From assembly GCA_008933025.1 (NCBI GenBank), contig WBXI01000004.1, positions 1 to 54,501 on the forward strand: a stretch of DNA of 54,501 bases, given 5' to 3'. This DNA is from Verrucomicrobiota bacterium (GTDB lineage: Bacteria > Verrucomicrobiota > Verrucomicrobiia > Limisphaerales > UBA9464). The notes under the pieces are model-generated. The model saw only the letters and a program-made list of their open reading frames with translations, did no database searches and was not told the origin of the DNA. This document shows positions 20,532 through 29,639 of this stretch, one piece after another. The first letter of the stretch is position 1; every line of letters begins with the position of its first letter. A program made the position numbers and the translations under genes.

Positions 20532-20921
20532 TTACTTCTTGAGCGCGCCGCCGACGTCCTGCAGGGCCTTGCCCGTGGCGTCCTGCGCCTTCTTCGCTGC
20601 ATCGGCCGCCTGCTCGCCGGCCTTGGCGAGGACTTCCTTGGCCTTGGCCTGGACCTGGGCGAGCAAGTCGCTCAGCGACTGCTTCTGTTCGGGCGTGAGC
20701 TTGGCGTTGGACGCGAGCTTCTGCAGCGAGGCCGTCGCGCCGGCGTAGTCGCCCGCCTTGACGGAATCGACCACCTTGGCGACTTCGGACTTCGCGGGCG
20801 CGTCGGCGGCAGCGAACGAGCTCTCGACTTTGGAGGTGTCGACGGCGCCTTCCTTGCTGCAGGCGGCGAGACCGAGGGAGAGGGCCGCGAGAAGGGCGGC
20901 GAGGAGCGTGGTGCGTTTCAT
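20532..20921 (-). CDS. Small Ala/Lys-rich lipoprotein
   Basis: 129 residues from ATG 20921. The signal peptide MKRTTLLAALLAALSLGLAAC ends in a good lipobox (L-A-A-C21), so the mature protein is anchored by a lipidated Cys. The rest is predicted to be helical, rich in Ala, Lys and Gln, with heptad-like spacing (LAQVQAKAKEVLAKAGEQA). I recognise no domain; the composition resembles small periplasmic helical proteins seen widely in Verrucomicrobia. It is transcribed away from the ECF sigma gene; the 398-base gap between them holds both promoters. Confidence 0.8.
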   Translation of the reverse strand: MKRTTLLAALLAALSLGLAACSKEGAVDTSKVESSFAAADAPAKSEVAKVVDSVKAGDYAGATASLQKLASNAKLTPEQKQSLSDLLAQVQAKAKEVLAKAGEQAADAAKKAQDATGKALQDVGGALKK

Positions 20922-21319
20922 AAATTGACTGGTTGGAATTGCCGGAACGGCCCGGCGCCCCATGGCACAATTCCCCGGCAGCCGCGTCAACTGCACATTC
21001 ACGCGGTCACCCACGGGCCATCTCGACACGCCCCCCGGGATGCAATGCCGCACCTGCCGCGCGCGAGGCACCTTGGCGGTGTGGCCCGATGGCGGCGAAC
21101 CGGAACTTTTCGGCCGATGGCTTCAGCCGCGACCGACGACCGGAATCCCCGGGCGGGCTTGGGAGGGGACCGCGGCCGGCCAGCGTGGCGGGCACGTGGA
21201 CAATATCCGGGCGGAACATTTTCCTGTAAGATCCGGACCGGCCGATGGGTTTAAGTCGTCGCGGCACGCCGCGCAACGAGCGGGAATCCCTCGGCGGCGT
21301 GGGCTCGCGACACCGGCCA
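20922..21319. other. Divergent intergenic region before the ECF sigma gene
   Basis: 398 bases between the lipoprotein start and the ECF sigma start. It contains the CATT-N4-TGTAAGAT element (21217-21232), but no gene that I can support: frames crossing it are Arg/Pro/Gly-rich. An upstream in-frame ATG for the sigma gene at 21245 exists, but the conserved protein begins later. Confidence 0.6.
21217..21232 (+). promoter_or_regulatory. CATT-N4-TGTAAGAT element upstream of the sigma gene
   Basis: Twelve fixed bases with a four-base spacer, found again with identical spacing at 25907-25922 ahead of the secreted-protein genes. It lies 87 bases before the sigma ATG. A GGAAC just before it (21213-21217) resembles an ECF -35 core, but the second copy lacks it. 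It is a candidate promoter element read by this sigma factor. Confidence 0.5.
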
Positions 21320-21973
21320 ATGAGTCAAGACCAACCAAACGACGATTGCCCGCCGGACCTGATTCCGACGCGGGTCAGCCTGTTGGGACGGCTCAAGGAC
21401 TGGGACGACGACGACAGTTGGCGTGATTTCTTCAACACGTACTGGAAACTCATCTACGGCTTCGCGCTCCAACGCGGCCTCACGCATTCCGAGGCGGAGG
21501 AGGTGGTCCAGGACACCGTGCTGGCCGTGGCCAAAAGCATCCGGGGTTTCGCCTATGATCCCGCCCGTTGCGCCTTCAAGACGTGGCTGCTCACCGTCAC
21601 CCGCTCGAAGATCGTCAACCACTTCAACAAGCGGGCCCGCCACCCGACGGGTCCGGTGGGCTCCGCCGGGTCGGCGTCCGGGGACACAGCGTTGCTGGAG
21701 CGCGTGCCCGACGACCAGCAACAGGCCCTATGGGACCAGGCTTGGGAGGAGGACTGGCAGAAGAATCTCATGGAGGTCGCCATCCAGCGGGTGAAGCGGA
21801 CGGTTTCCATCGAGCAGTACCAGATGTTCGACCTGTTCGTGCTCAAGGGTTGGCCAGCGAAGGACGTCGCCAGAACCCTCGGTGTGACCATGGCCCATGT
21901 CTACGTGGCCAAACACCGCCTCTCCAAGTTGATCCGGAAGGAAGTTGCCGTGCTCGAGGCGAAAGGGGTGTGA
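21320..21973 (+). CDS. ECF-type RNA polymerase sigma factor
   Basis: 217 residues from ATG 21320. Sigma region 2 is clear (about 25-95: WRDFFNTYWKLIYGFALQRG, then EAEEVVQDTVLAVAKSI, the core-binding and -10 recognition helices). Region 4 (about 155-205) has QMFDLFVLKGWPAKDVARTL and a recognition helix VYVAKHRLSKLI. Nothing resembling region 1.1 or 3 is present. It is followed after three bases by a 63-residue gene and then by a WD40 kinase, an ECF/Ser-Thr-kinase pairing characteristic of PVC bacteria. The kinase, rather than a classical anti-sigma, is the likely controller. An alternative ATG at 21245 would add 25 Arg-rich residues and is less likely. Confidence 0.92.
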   Translation: MSQDQPNDDCPPDLIPTRVSLLGRLKDWDDDDSWRDFFNTYWKLIYGFALQRGLTHSEAEEVVQDTVLAVAKSIRGFAYDPARCAFKTWLLTVTRSKIVNHFNKRARHPTGPVGSAGSASGDTALLERVPDDQQQALWDQAWEEDWQKNLMEVAIQRVKRTVSIEQYQMFDLFVLKGWPAKDVARTLGVTMAHVYVAKHRLSKLIRKEVAVLEAKGV

Positions 21974-21976
21974 ACG

Positions 21977-22168
21977 ATGAGACTCGAATTCCAAAACGGA
22001 TGGCTGCGGCTGCTGATCGAGTTCTTTCCCGGGCTGCCGGTGATCCGACGCCATCGACTTTCGCCGGCGCATCTTGAAAGTCAGACCGAAAGATTGCTGC
22101 GACGGCGGATCGCCAGAAAGCTGGGGCGTTGCGATCCGCCGGGCCCAAGACCGCTCACCCCGCAATGA
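21977..22168 (+). CDS. Small unknown protein between ECF sigma and kinase
   Basis: 63 residues starting three bases after the sigma stop and ending in an ATGA overlap with the kinase start, so the spacing argues strongly that it is translated. The sequence is basic (about 13 Arg, several in HLESQTERLLRRRIARKLG) with a short hydrophobic front (WLRLLIEFFPGLPVI). I recognise no domain. It may only serve to couple translation, or act as a small adaptor between sigma factor and kinase; the latter is speculation. Confidence 0.6.
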   Translation: MRLEFQNGWLRLLIEFFPGLPVIRRHRLSPAHLESQTERLLRRRIARKLGRCDPPGPRPLTPQ

Positions 22169-25100
22169 GTTCCATCCCGCCCAACCCTCCGGTCGGCACA
22201 CCCACGGTGTCCGCACCCCTTCCGCCTCCGCGCGTGCCGGACCACGAGTTGCTCCAACGCATCGGGCGTGGTGCATATGGCGAGGTCTGGCTCGCGCGAA
22301 GCGTCACCGGGGCGTTTCGCGCGGTGAAGATCGTCCATCGACAGACCTTCGATCACGATCGTCCGTTCGAGCGCGAGTTCGAGGGCATCCTCAAGTTCGA
22401 GCCCGTTTCCCGCCGGCACGAAAGCCAGGTGGACATCCTCCACGTGGGACGCGGCGACGATTGTTTCTACTACGTGATGGAGTTGGCGGACGATCAGGTC
22501 ACCGGCGGGCAGATCAACCCGGATCATTACGCGCCGCGCACCCTCAAGAGCGAGGTGCTTTTCCGGGGCCGGGTGCCCTTCGAGGAATGCGTCCGCATCG
22601 GCCTCGCGCTGGCCACGGCCCTCGAGAATCTGCACGCCAACGGCCTCGTGCACCGCGACGTGAAGCCGTCGAACATCATTTTCGTGAACGGGGTGCCGAA
22701 ACTCGCCGACATCGGACTCGTGACGGGCGTGGAAGCGACGCGTTCCTACGTGGGCACGGAAGGTTTCGCGGCCCCGGAGGGTTCCGGCTCGCCACGGGCC
22801 GACCTCTACAGCCTGGGCAAGGTGCTCTACGAGCTGTCCACGGGCAAAGACCGCCAGGAATTTCCCGAGCTGCCCACGCAATTGCGCGAGTTGCCGGATC
22901 GGGAAGGCCTGATGGAACTCAATGCCGTCATCGCCAAGGCCTGCCGGCACGATCCGAAAGAGCGCTATGCCTCGGCGGCGGCGCTGCGAACTGATTTGGA
23001 ACTGCTCCAGGGCGGCAAATCGCTGGCGCGATTGCATCGGTTGCAAAAGCGCCTGCGGGTGGCACGCCGACTCGGCCTTGGGGGAGCGGCGACCGCCGTG
23101 GTGGCCTTGGGACTCTTTTTCTGGCAGCATCGGCAGACTCGCATCGTGTCGAATCTCGCGAACGAGAAGGCAGCCCTGTCGGATTCGAATCAGCGCCTGG
23201 CCGCGGCACAGGAGGAGCAATTGATCCGGGTGAATGCCGCGAATGGCGCCCAGCGCCTCGAGGCGGACGATCCGGCGAGTGCGCTGCCGTGGTTCATCGA
23301 GGCGCTGCGCCGGGTGGAGGCGCGGGATTCCCAACGTGCGGAGATTCACCGGCTGCGCCTGGGCACCCTGCTGCGTTATCATCCGCGCCTGCTCAGCGTG
23401 GTACCCCAGGCGGGTGCCGTGCATTCCTTGGCTTTCAGTTCCGACGGGCGCCGGCTTGCCGCCGGCAGTGATAACGGACAGGTGCAGATCCTGGATGGGG
23501 AAAGCTGTGCACCGTTCCGCTCGCTCATCCACACAGGGGCCGTCCGTTCGGTCGAGTTCAGCCGGGACGGCACCCGATTGTTGACTGCGTGCGAAGATGG
23601 TTTCGCCCGGGTTTGGTCGATCGATGGCACCAATCAGCCGCTGCTGTTTCCCCATCGGCAGGCGGTGAATCATGCCGCTTTCAGTCCGGACGGGGAACGG
23701 GTGCTCACGGCATCCGCCGACAAGACGGCGCAGGTTTGGCGGGCGGCCGACGCGACAAAAGTCGGCACCCCCCAAGGGCACAGCCTTCCGGTTTTGCACG
23801 CGACGTTCAGCCCGGATGGTCGCCAGATCGCGACCGGGTCGGGAACCCGCTACGGCGGCGGTGAACTGAACCTGTGGAACGAAATCGGGGGGCGATGGAT
23901 TGCCACGCCCTTTGCCTTGAAGGCACCGGCCACTTGGACCGCATTCAGTCCGGATGGCGGACGCCTCGCATCATCCTGCGGAGAGGCACGCTTTGATTAC
24001 ATGGCTTCCCGGCCGGGGCTGTTGGTGGATGCCGCGACGGGCCAGGTGAAGCGTTCCTTGGATCACCTCGATCGAATCACGCATGTTGCCTTCAGTCCGG
24101 ACGGGAAGCGGCTTGCCACCGCCACGATGGCCTATGAGGTGGTTGTCCGGGACGCGAGGACCGGCGAACCGATCATTCCCCCCCTGAAACATTCGCGCTG
24201 GGTGCAGCAAGCCGTATTCAGCCCGGACGGGCGCTGGATTGCCTCGGCCAGCAGCGACGGCACGGCCCGCGTCTGGGACGCGGCCACCGGTGTTCCCGTC
24301 ACTCCCCCCCTGAAACATGGCGGCGAGGTGTTTTGCGTGGCCTTCGATCCGGGCGGCCGGCGCCTGGCCACGGCGGGAGACAGCGGTCTGATCTGCGTTT
24401 GGGACATTGGCCACTGCCAGCCGGCGCTTCCCGCCTTCTGGTATTCGGCGGGCGTGGTGGGAGCCTTCTTCTCGCCCGACAACCGGCTGGCCGTGACCTA
24501 CGGCCCAAAACGAACCGACCCACAGGCGGGCGAGTTTCCGGTTCGCGACAAGGATCCGATTTCCGTTTGGGATGCCAGGTCGGGACGACTGGTCTGGAAT
24601 TTCATGGTGGCAGGCGGAATGACTTTTTCCCCTCCGGTGATCAACGCGGCGAGCGACCAACTGGCCGTCGGCAGCTATGATGGCCCGGTTCAGCTTCGGG
24701 ATTTGCGGACCGGGGAATTGCGATGGGCTCCGTTGCCCATCAAGGGACAGGTGGCAGCCCGGGCCTTCAGTCATGACGGCCAACGACTCGTCACGGGGGT
24801 TGAACACGGCCGGGGGGTGCCTGCGGAGGTGCGCATTTGGTCCACCGCCACCGGTGAGCCTCTGACCGCCAACCTGATCCATCCCGATGTCGTCCGGGGC
24901 ATTGTGTTCAATCAGGACGACACACGGATCGCCACCGCCTGCCTCGATGGCAAGGTGCGTCTCTGGGACGTGGCCACCGGCAAGCTGATCCGTGACTTCC
25001 CTGCCAGTCCGAGTGAAGTGGATGTGGTTCGGTTTTCCCGGGATGGACGGCGGCTTTTGACCGCCGACAAATACGAAAAGACCGCCCGGCTCTGGGATGC

Positions 25101-25755
25101 CGGGACGGGTGAGTTGGTGTTTCCGCCGTTGCGGCATACCGGCATTGTCTGGGACGCCAGCTTCGATCCGGCCGAGAACCGGATTTTGACGGTCAGCTTC
25201 GACATGAGCGCCGCCCAATGGGATGCCCGGACCGGCCGGCGCATCGACCCTCCGCTCCAACATCGCCGGGGACTCAACGGGGGCTGCTACGACGGAACCG
25301 GACGCCTCATCGCCACTTCCAGCAATGATCGCACCGTCCGGCTTTGGAGCGCGGAAACGGGCGAACTGCTGGCCAGCCCCTTCCTTTTCGCGGACATGAC
25401 GCACCAACTGGAGCTGTCGAAGGACGGACGAAAACTGATCACCAGCTCGGCCGAGGGCCGGGCGCAAATCTGGGATTTGGCGGTCACCGACTGGCCGGTC
25501 ACCGATCTGAAACGCTACGCCGAAGCCCTGTCGGGACAAAGCCTGACCCCGGACGGCCAGCTCAAAACGCTCGCCGCCGAGGAGATTGCGATCCGCATCA
25601 CCGAACTGCACACCTCTCGATCCCGCGATTTTGAAATCACGACCGACCAGCTCCAGCAGTGGCATCGGCGCGAAAGGATCGACAGCCGGCGGGCGCACAA
25701 TGACTTTGCCGCCCGCTTCCATGCCGCCCGCACCTCCCTGCCGGATTTCGAGTAG
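22165..25755 (+). CDS. Membrane WD40-repeat serine/threonine protein kinase
   Basis: 1,196 residues. The N-terminal kinase domain (about 27-285) has Gly loop GRGAYGEVW, K55, catalytic H163-R-D165-V-K-P-S-N170 and the magnesium motif as D182-I-G instead of DFG, a short activation loop and the APE-like FAAPEG. One transmembrane helix (about 303-320) follows, then a helical linker (325-390) and a long string of WD40 repeats (about 400-1120; recurring AFSPDGRRLATAS and RLWDAATG-type units), presumably outside the membrane. All catalytic residues are present, so it should be active. The start overlaps the upstream small gene (ATGA). It likely senses something through the propeller and modulates the adjacent ECF sigma factor. 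Confidence 0.93.
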   Translation: MSSIPPNPPVGTPTVSAPLPPPRVPDHELLQRIGRGAYGEVWLARSVTGAFRAVKIVHRQTFDHDRPFEREFEGILKFEPVSRRHESQVDILHVGRGDDCFYYVMELADDQVTGGQINPDHYAPRTLKSEVLFRGRVPFEECVRIGLALATALENLHANGLVHRDVKPSNIIFVNGVPKLADIGLVTGVEATRSYVGTEGFAAPEGSGSPRADLYSLGKVLYELSTGKDRQEFPELPTQLRELPDREGLMELNAVIAKACRHDPKERYASAAALRTDLELLQGGKSLARLHRLQKRLRVARRLGLGGAATAVVALGLFFWQHRQTRIVSNLANEKAALSDSNQRLAAAQEEQLIRVNAANGAQRLEADDPASALPWFIEALRRVEARDSQRAEIHRLRLGTLLRYHPRLLSVVPQAGAVHSLAFSSDGRRLAAGSDNGQVQILDGESCAPFRSLIHTGAVRSVEFSRDGTRLLTACEDGFARVWSIDGTNQPLLFPHRQAVNHAAFSPDGERVLTASADKTAQVWRAADATKVGTPQGHSLPVLHATFSPDGRQIATGSGTRYGGGELNLWNEIGGRWIATPFALKAPATWTAFSPDGGRLASSCGEARFDYMASRPGLLVDAATGQVKRSLDHLDRITHVAFSPDGKRLATATMAYEVVVRDARTGEPIIPPLKHSRWVQQAVFSPDGRWIASASSDGTARVWDAATGVPVTPPLKHGGEVFCVAFDPGGRRLATAGDSGLICVWDIGHCQPALPAFWYSAGVVGAFFSPDNRLAVTYGPKRTDPQAGEFPVRDKDPISVWDARSGRLVWNFMVAGGMTFSPPVINAASDQLAVGSYDGPVQLRDLRTGELRWAPLPIKGQVAARAFSHDGQRLVTGVEHGRGVPAEVRIWSTATGEPLTANLIHPDVVRGIVFNQDDTRIATACLDGKVRLWDVATGKLIRDFPASPSEVDVVRFSRDGRRLLTADKYEKTARLWDAGTGELVFPPLRHTGIVWDASFDPAENRILTVSFDMSAAQWDARTGRRIDPPLQHRRGLNGGCYDGTGRLIATSSNDRTVRLWSAETGELLASPFLFADMTHQLELSKDGRKLITSSAEGRAQIWDLAVTDWPVTDLKRYAEALSGQSLTPDGQLKTLAAEEIAIRITELHTSRSRDFEITTDQLQQWHRRERIDSRRAHNDFAARFHAARTSLPDFE

Positions 25756-25906
25756 GGGGTTTGAAGGTCGCGCGGTGGGTCGTGTCGTTTGCGATGCTTG
25801 CATCCTCCCGCCGGTTTATCCCCCCGGGCCGATGCCAATGGCCGCCTCCCCAACAACGGTCCTCTTCCCAACGAGATGGCGGCCATCCCCGGCTGACAAA
25901 TAGTTT

Positions 25907-25922
25907 CATTCGGTTGTAAGAT
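25907..25922 (+). promoter_or_regulatory. Second CATT-N4-TGTAAGAT element
   Basis: The same twelve bases and spacing as at 21217-21232, here 104 bases before the ATG of the secreted propeller protein, in the 271-base gap after the kinase gene. It suggests that the two secreted-protein genes are transcribed under the same factor as the sigma operon. Confidence 0.5.
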
Positions 25923-26026
25923 TTGATTCCCAACGCGGGTTCAACCCTCCGTGACGAATGCCCGTCGACCGGCTTGAAGTCAGGAACAGGACGGGAAAGC
26001 GACTCCACGGAAGAACTGCAGAACCC

Positions 26027-27247
26027 ATGAAAAGACAACTTGTCCTCGGCTTTTTGGCCTACCTCAGCGTCCACCCCGGCAACGCCGCCCACGCTCAATC
26101 CCCCGTCTGGCAGACCGTCGACAGCTACCGGGCCGGGCTGAATCTGGGCGCCAGTGCCGGCGCGATCAGCACCGATGCCGGCGGCGGCATTCTCTACGGT
26201 GTCGGCTCGGCGATTGCCGCCGATGGCACGCATCTGGCCACGGTGCGCGCGAGCAGCGACGCCGGATCCACCTGGAACACCCTCAGCCAGTATCTGGAAC
26301 CAGGCTGGTCCTGGGCCCATTACCGCGGTTTTTCCGCCGCGGACGGAGCCTTGTTCGTTTCCGGCGAATTGTACGACCCGGCACTCGGCAAACGCTGGCT
26401 GGTCCGGCGCAGCCTCGATCAGGGCTTCAACTGGACGACCGTCGACTCGCCCGCCTTGGGGTCTCTGGGAGCATCCCCATCCGCCGGCGATGTCCTGGCG
26501 GACGCCACCGGTGAAGTCTACGCGGCCGGCACACAAGGCGGAGGGGCTTCCCCGTATCGATGGGTGGTGCGAAAAAGTTCCCAGGCCGGTGACGAGGGCA
26601 CGTGGAGTTCGGTGGATGCCCTCGGCACGGTCGGTGCCAGCGAGGCGCGGAGCATCGCCTTCAATGCCGCGGGCGCGGTGTTTGTCGCCGGCCGCGTGGC
26701 GAACGCGCAGAACGGATCGGCGACCTGGACCGTGCGGCGCAGTCAGAACCACGGTGGGATCTGGGCGACCGTGGACGCCTATCAGGAAACCGCGGGTTTG
26801 AATTCGTCGGCCGAGGGGATCGCGATCACGCCGGGCGGCACGATCTACGTGGCGGGCTCCGCCCGCGGTTTGGCGAAAGGCAAATACAGTGACTACTGGG
26901 TGGTGCGCCGCAGTACCGACGGCGGCACGACTTGGAGCAATGTCGACAAGACCACCGCCGCCAACGGCGGCTTTCTCAGCCCGACCGGTTTGACATTGGA
27001 CGGAGCGGGCGGCGTATGGGTCTGTGGCTATAACGGGCCGGGCTCGGCTCCCAACCAACTGGTCGTCCGCAAGGGAACCACCAACTCGCGGGGAACGGTG
27101 GCGTGGACCGCCAGCGACACGTTTCAAACCGGGATGGGCGCCCGGGCCAACGGGATCACCATCGACGGTGCCGGCAACGTGTTCGTCACCGGCCGATGGG
27201 TTGACTCGGTGGAAAACTGGTGGCTCACCCGCAAACTGGGGCAGTAG
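26027..27247 (+). CDS. Secreted BNR/sialidase-like beta-propeller protein
   Basis: 406 residues. The signal peptide MKRQLVLGFLAYLSV...AHA is cleaved near residue 24. The rest consists of repeats of about 60-70 residues with SxDxGxxW-type Asp-box units (SSDAGSTWNTL, SLDQGFNWTTVD, STDGGTTWSNVD) alternating with GxVYVAG-type strands, i.e. a six- or seven-bladed propeller. No catalytic residues for sialidase activity can be named, so it is more likely a binding or structural exoprotein. ATG 26027 gives a proper signal peptide. It is followed 29 bases later by another secreted protein. Confidence 0.8.
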   Translation: MKRQLVLGFLAYLSVHPGNAAHAQSPVWQTVDSYRAGLNLGASAGAISTDAGGGILYGVGSAIAADGTHLATVRASSDAGSTWNTLSQYLEPGWSWAHYRGFSAADGALFVSGELYDPALGKRWLVRRSLDQGFNWTTVDSPALGSLGASPSAGDVLADATGEVYAAGTQGGGASPYRWVVRKSSQAGDEGTWSSVDALGTVGASEARSIAFNAAGAVFVAGRVANAQNGSATWTVRRSQNHGGIWATVDAYQETAGLNSSAEGIAITPGGTIYVAGSARGLAKGKYSDYWVVRRSTDGGTTWSNVDKTTAANGGFLSPTGLTLDGAGGVWVCGYNGPGSAPNQLVVRKGTTNSRGTVAWTASDTFQTGMGARANGITIDGAGNVFVTGRWVDSVENWWLTRKLGQ

Positions 27248-27276
27248 CGCGCGGACGCCATCAACCGACAACCCAC

Positions 27277-29622
27277 ATGAACCCAGACATGAGAAAACGA
27301 ACGCTGCCGGTCCGCAACCCGCCATGTCTCCGGCGCCCTCGGTTCGGGAGAGCTTCCATCGCGGACCGCCTTCGGTTGTTTGCGATGGCCTGCCTGTTGG
27401 CCGGGTTGGGGAAATTGACGGCTGGCGATGCCACCATCGATTTGTCTACGTACACCCTGAATCAGGCCGATTCCCTCGATCAGTCCCGTTCGATCAATGG
27501 GGTCGCCTCGGTGGGTGGTGCCGCCAGTCTGACGAGCGATTCGGGTGCCCGGTGGGGCGGTTGGACCAAGGGATCCGGGATTGGTTCCTCCAACCGGTTG
27601 GCTCTTCAGGTCGAATGCCTGTTTGAATGGAGTCGAAAGTCCCTCAACCAACAGTATGCCGGATCGCCCTATTTCATCATTAGCGGCAATGGTTCCTTCG
27701 CGAACACGGGGAATGAGACATTTCTTTGTGAAGTCACCGCGTTCGCCACGTCCTGGGCCAACTCCCGGGTTTACGTGGGGGCAAACGAGATCGGCACCGG
27801 TGCGAATGGTCCGACGATCAAGAAGATCTTCAAATTGCCGCCCGGCGGGTACGCCGCCATCAGCGTGGATGCTTCTCGCCCGGGTTTGGACCTCAATGCG
27901 ATCGTCAGCGGTTCCCACCATGCCATCGCCTACGCGACCGTGACGTGGTCGCCGGAACGCCTGGGGCCTCCCGGCACGTCCCAAGCCAACCCGAGCCTAC
28001 CCACCATGCCGCTGGCGGGCCCGCCCATCGTCGGCGGACCCCGTCCGGATGAACTGGAGTTCCAGCGTCTGGTGTTGGCGAATCCGGCGTTCCGGTTTGT
28101 CCGGGCGGCCTCCACCAACTGGTTCGATCCGCCTTTGGCCAGGGGATTCGAATTCATCATGCAGGGCAACGCGTTGTTTGCCGCGATTCTCAACTTTCCC
28201 ACCAATATCAATGGAGCCAATGGCTTTGACGTGAGCGTGGGTGCCAAGGCCCTGGGCAAATTCCACGCCGGCCAATCCGTGGACTTTGTGAAACTCCTCG
28301 GCGCGGGTGTACCCTCGTTCCGCGTCACCGGGTTGGGGGGCGGGGTGGACGCGACCAGCGGTGCGGGCTTTCCGATTCAGCTCCGGTTCGACCAGCCCGA
28401 GGCCGACTTCGTGATGGTGCCGATGCTCGATCCCAGGGACCTGTCGCCGCGCCCCGTGTCGGTGGTGGCTCGAGCCGAGGATCCCGTCGTGGAGCTCCAC
28501 TTCGACCGGGTTCTCGATCACCCTTCGGCGCGCACGGTCGGGAATTATACCATCGCGAACGTGGTGGTGACCAATATCGTGGTGCGACCGGACGGCACCA
28601 GCGTCGCGCTTCAAATAGCCTCCGTACCCCCCGCCAACTTCGTGGTCGGCATCACCAACATCCACGATGTGTGGGGCAATTATGGAGGCGAAGCGTTCAG
28701 CATCGCCGGTCAGGCACGGACCAATGTCCTGATCCACCGCTATGGTTTCGGCGACTCCAAGGGGAGCACGGTGGTCCTCGATTCGGTGGGAACCGCCCAC
28801 GGCAAGGTCGTGAATTCCAAAGGAAACAACTTCAACGGCAGCGGCCAGTTCGTCATGGCGGGCGGCCAAGCGGGCGACACCACCGCCACCTATATCGATC
28901 TGCCAGACGGACTGGTTTCCTCCCTGCCCAGCGTGACGATCGAAGGTTGGGTCACTTGGAATGGGCCGACCGACTCGGTGTGGCAGCGGGTGTTTGACTT
29001 CGGCCGCAGCACGGCGGGGGCCGGGGTCGGCTATATGTTCCTCACCCCTTCGTCCGGGGCCGCGGGCAACCCGGCCCGCTTCGCCTTCCGACCGGGCACC
29101 GGGGCTGAGTCGCCGGTCTTGGTAAACGGCACCGCCTTCCCCTCGGGCGTGCCGACGCACTTTGCGGTGGTCTATTGCCCGCCCAAGGGTTTCGCCCGAT
29201 TCTACCTGAACGGCCAGCGGGTGGCCTCCGGCACGGCCCCCTCGTCCTTGAGTCTGGTGGAGGATGTGAATGTCTGGCTGGGGCGTTCGCAGTGGGGCGA
29301 TCCGTTCTTCAACGGTTCGTATGACGAGTTCCGGATTTACGACGGACCGCTTTCCGACGCCGAGGTTGCCGCCAGTTTCGCGGCCGGCCCGGAACCCGTG
29401 CCGGACCCGGGGCCGTCGCTCGGCGCAAGAAGCACGGAGGCAGGCATCGAATTGACTTGGCCGGTGCTCAATGCCTCGGGCTACACGCTCCAGTCCGCGA
29501 ACCGCATCGGTGGGCCCTGGAGCGGTGTTCACATGCCATTGGCCACCAACCTGGGGGTGATCAAGACGATCATCCCGTCGACGGCCAACGACACGTACAC
29601 CTTCTACCAACTCAGGAAATAG
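27277..29622 (+). CDS. Large secreted protein with LamG-like domain
   Basis: 781 residues. A basic stretch (MNPDMRKRTLPVRN...) then a hydrophobic segment (LFAMACLLAGLGKLTAG) form an unusually long signal peptide. The middle has Ig/cadherin-like strands (LHFDRVLDHPSARTVGNYTI). A concanavalin-A/LamG-type jelly roll lies at about 490-700 (TYIDLPDGLVSSLPSVTIEG, FYLNGQRVASG, YDEFRIYDGPLSDAEV). A short C-terminal strand domain ending LTWPVLNASGYTLQSA is typical of Verrucomicrobial surface proteins. It is probably exposed or exported and binds carbohydrate. Likely co-transcribed with the propeller protein upstream. Confidence 0.78.
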   Translation: MNPDMRKRTLPVRNPPCLRRPRFGRASIADRLRLFAMACLLAGLGKLTAGDATIDLSTYTLNQADSLDQSRSINGVASVGGAASLTSDSGARWGGWTKGSGIGSSNRLALQVECLFEWSRKSLNQQYAGSPYFIISGNGSFANTGNETFLCEVTAFATSWANSRVYVGANEIGTGANGPTIKKIFKLPPGGYAAISVDASRPGLDLNAIVSGSHHAIAYATVTWSPERLGPPGTSQANPSLPTMPLAGPPIVGGPRPDELEFQRLVLANPAFRFVRAASTNWFDPPLARGFEFIMQGNALFAAILNFPTNINGANGFDVSVGAKALGKFHAGQSVDFVKLLGAGVPSFRVTGLGGGVDATSGAGFPIQLRFDQPEADFVMVPMLDPRDLSPRPVSVVARAEDPVVELHFDRVLDHPSARTVGNYTIANVVVTNIVVRPDGTSVALQIASVPPANFVVGITNIHDVWGNYGGEAFSIAGQARTNVLIHRYGFGDSKGSTVVLDSVGTAHGKVVNSKGNNFNGSGQFVMAGGQAGDTTATYIDLPDGLVSSLPSVTIEGWVTWNGPTDSVWQRVFDFGRSTAGAGVGYMFLTPSSGAAGNPARFAFRPGTGAESPVLVNGTAFPSGVPTHFAVVYCPPKGFARFYLNGQRVASGTAPSSLSLVEDVNVWLGRSQWGDPFFNGSYDEFRIYDGPLSDAEVAASFAAGPEPVPDPGPSLGARSTEAGIELTWPVLNASGYTLQSANRIGGPWSGVHMPLATNLGVIKTIIPSTANDTYTFYQLRK

Positions 29623-29639
29623 GCGGGGAGTCCGTGGCA

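Noticed and set aside
20933-21229. 98-codon frame before the sigma gene
   Set aside because: No start context, chance-like composition, and it overlaps the candidate promoter element.
23700-25500. Recurrent short DNA motif (TTCAGTCCGGACGG and variants)
   Set aside because: These are codons of the WD40 repeats (FSPDG), spaced as protein blades; not a CRISPR array or tandem DNA repeat.
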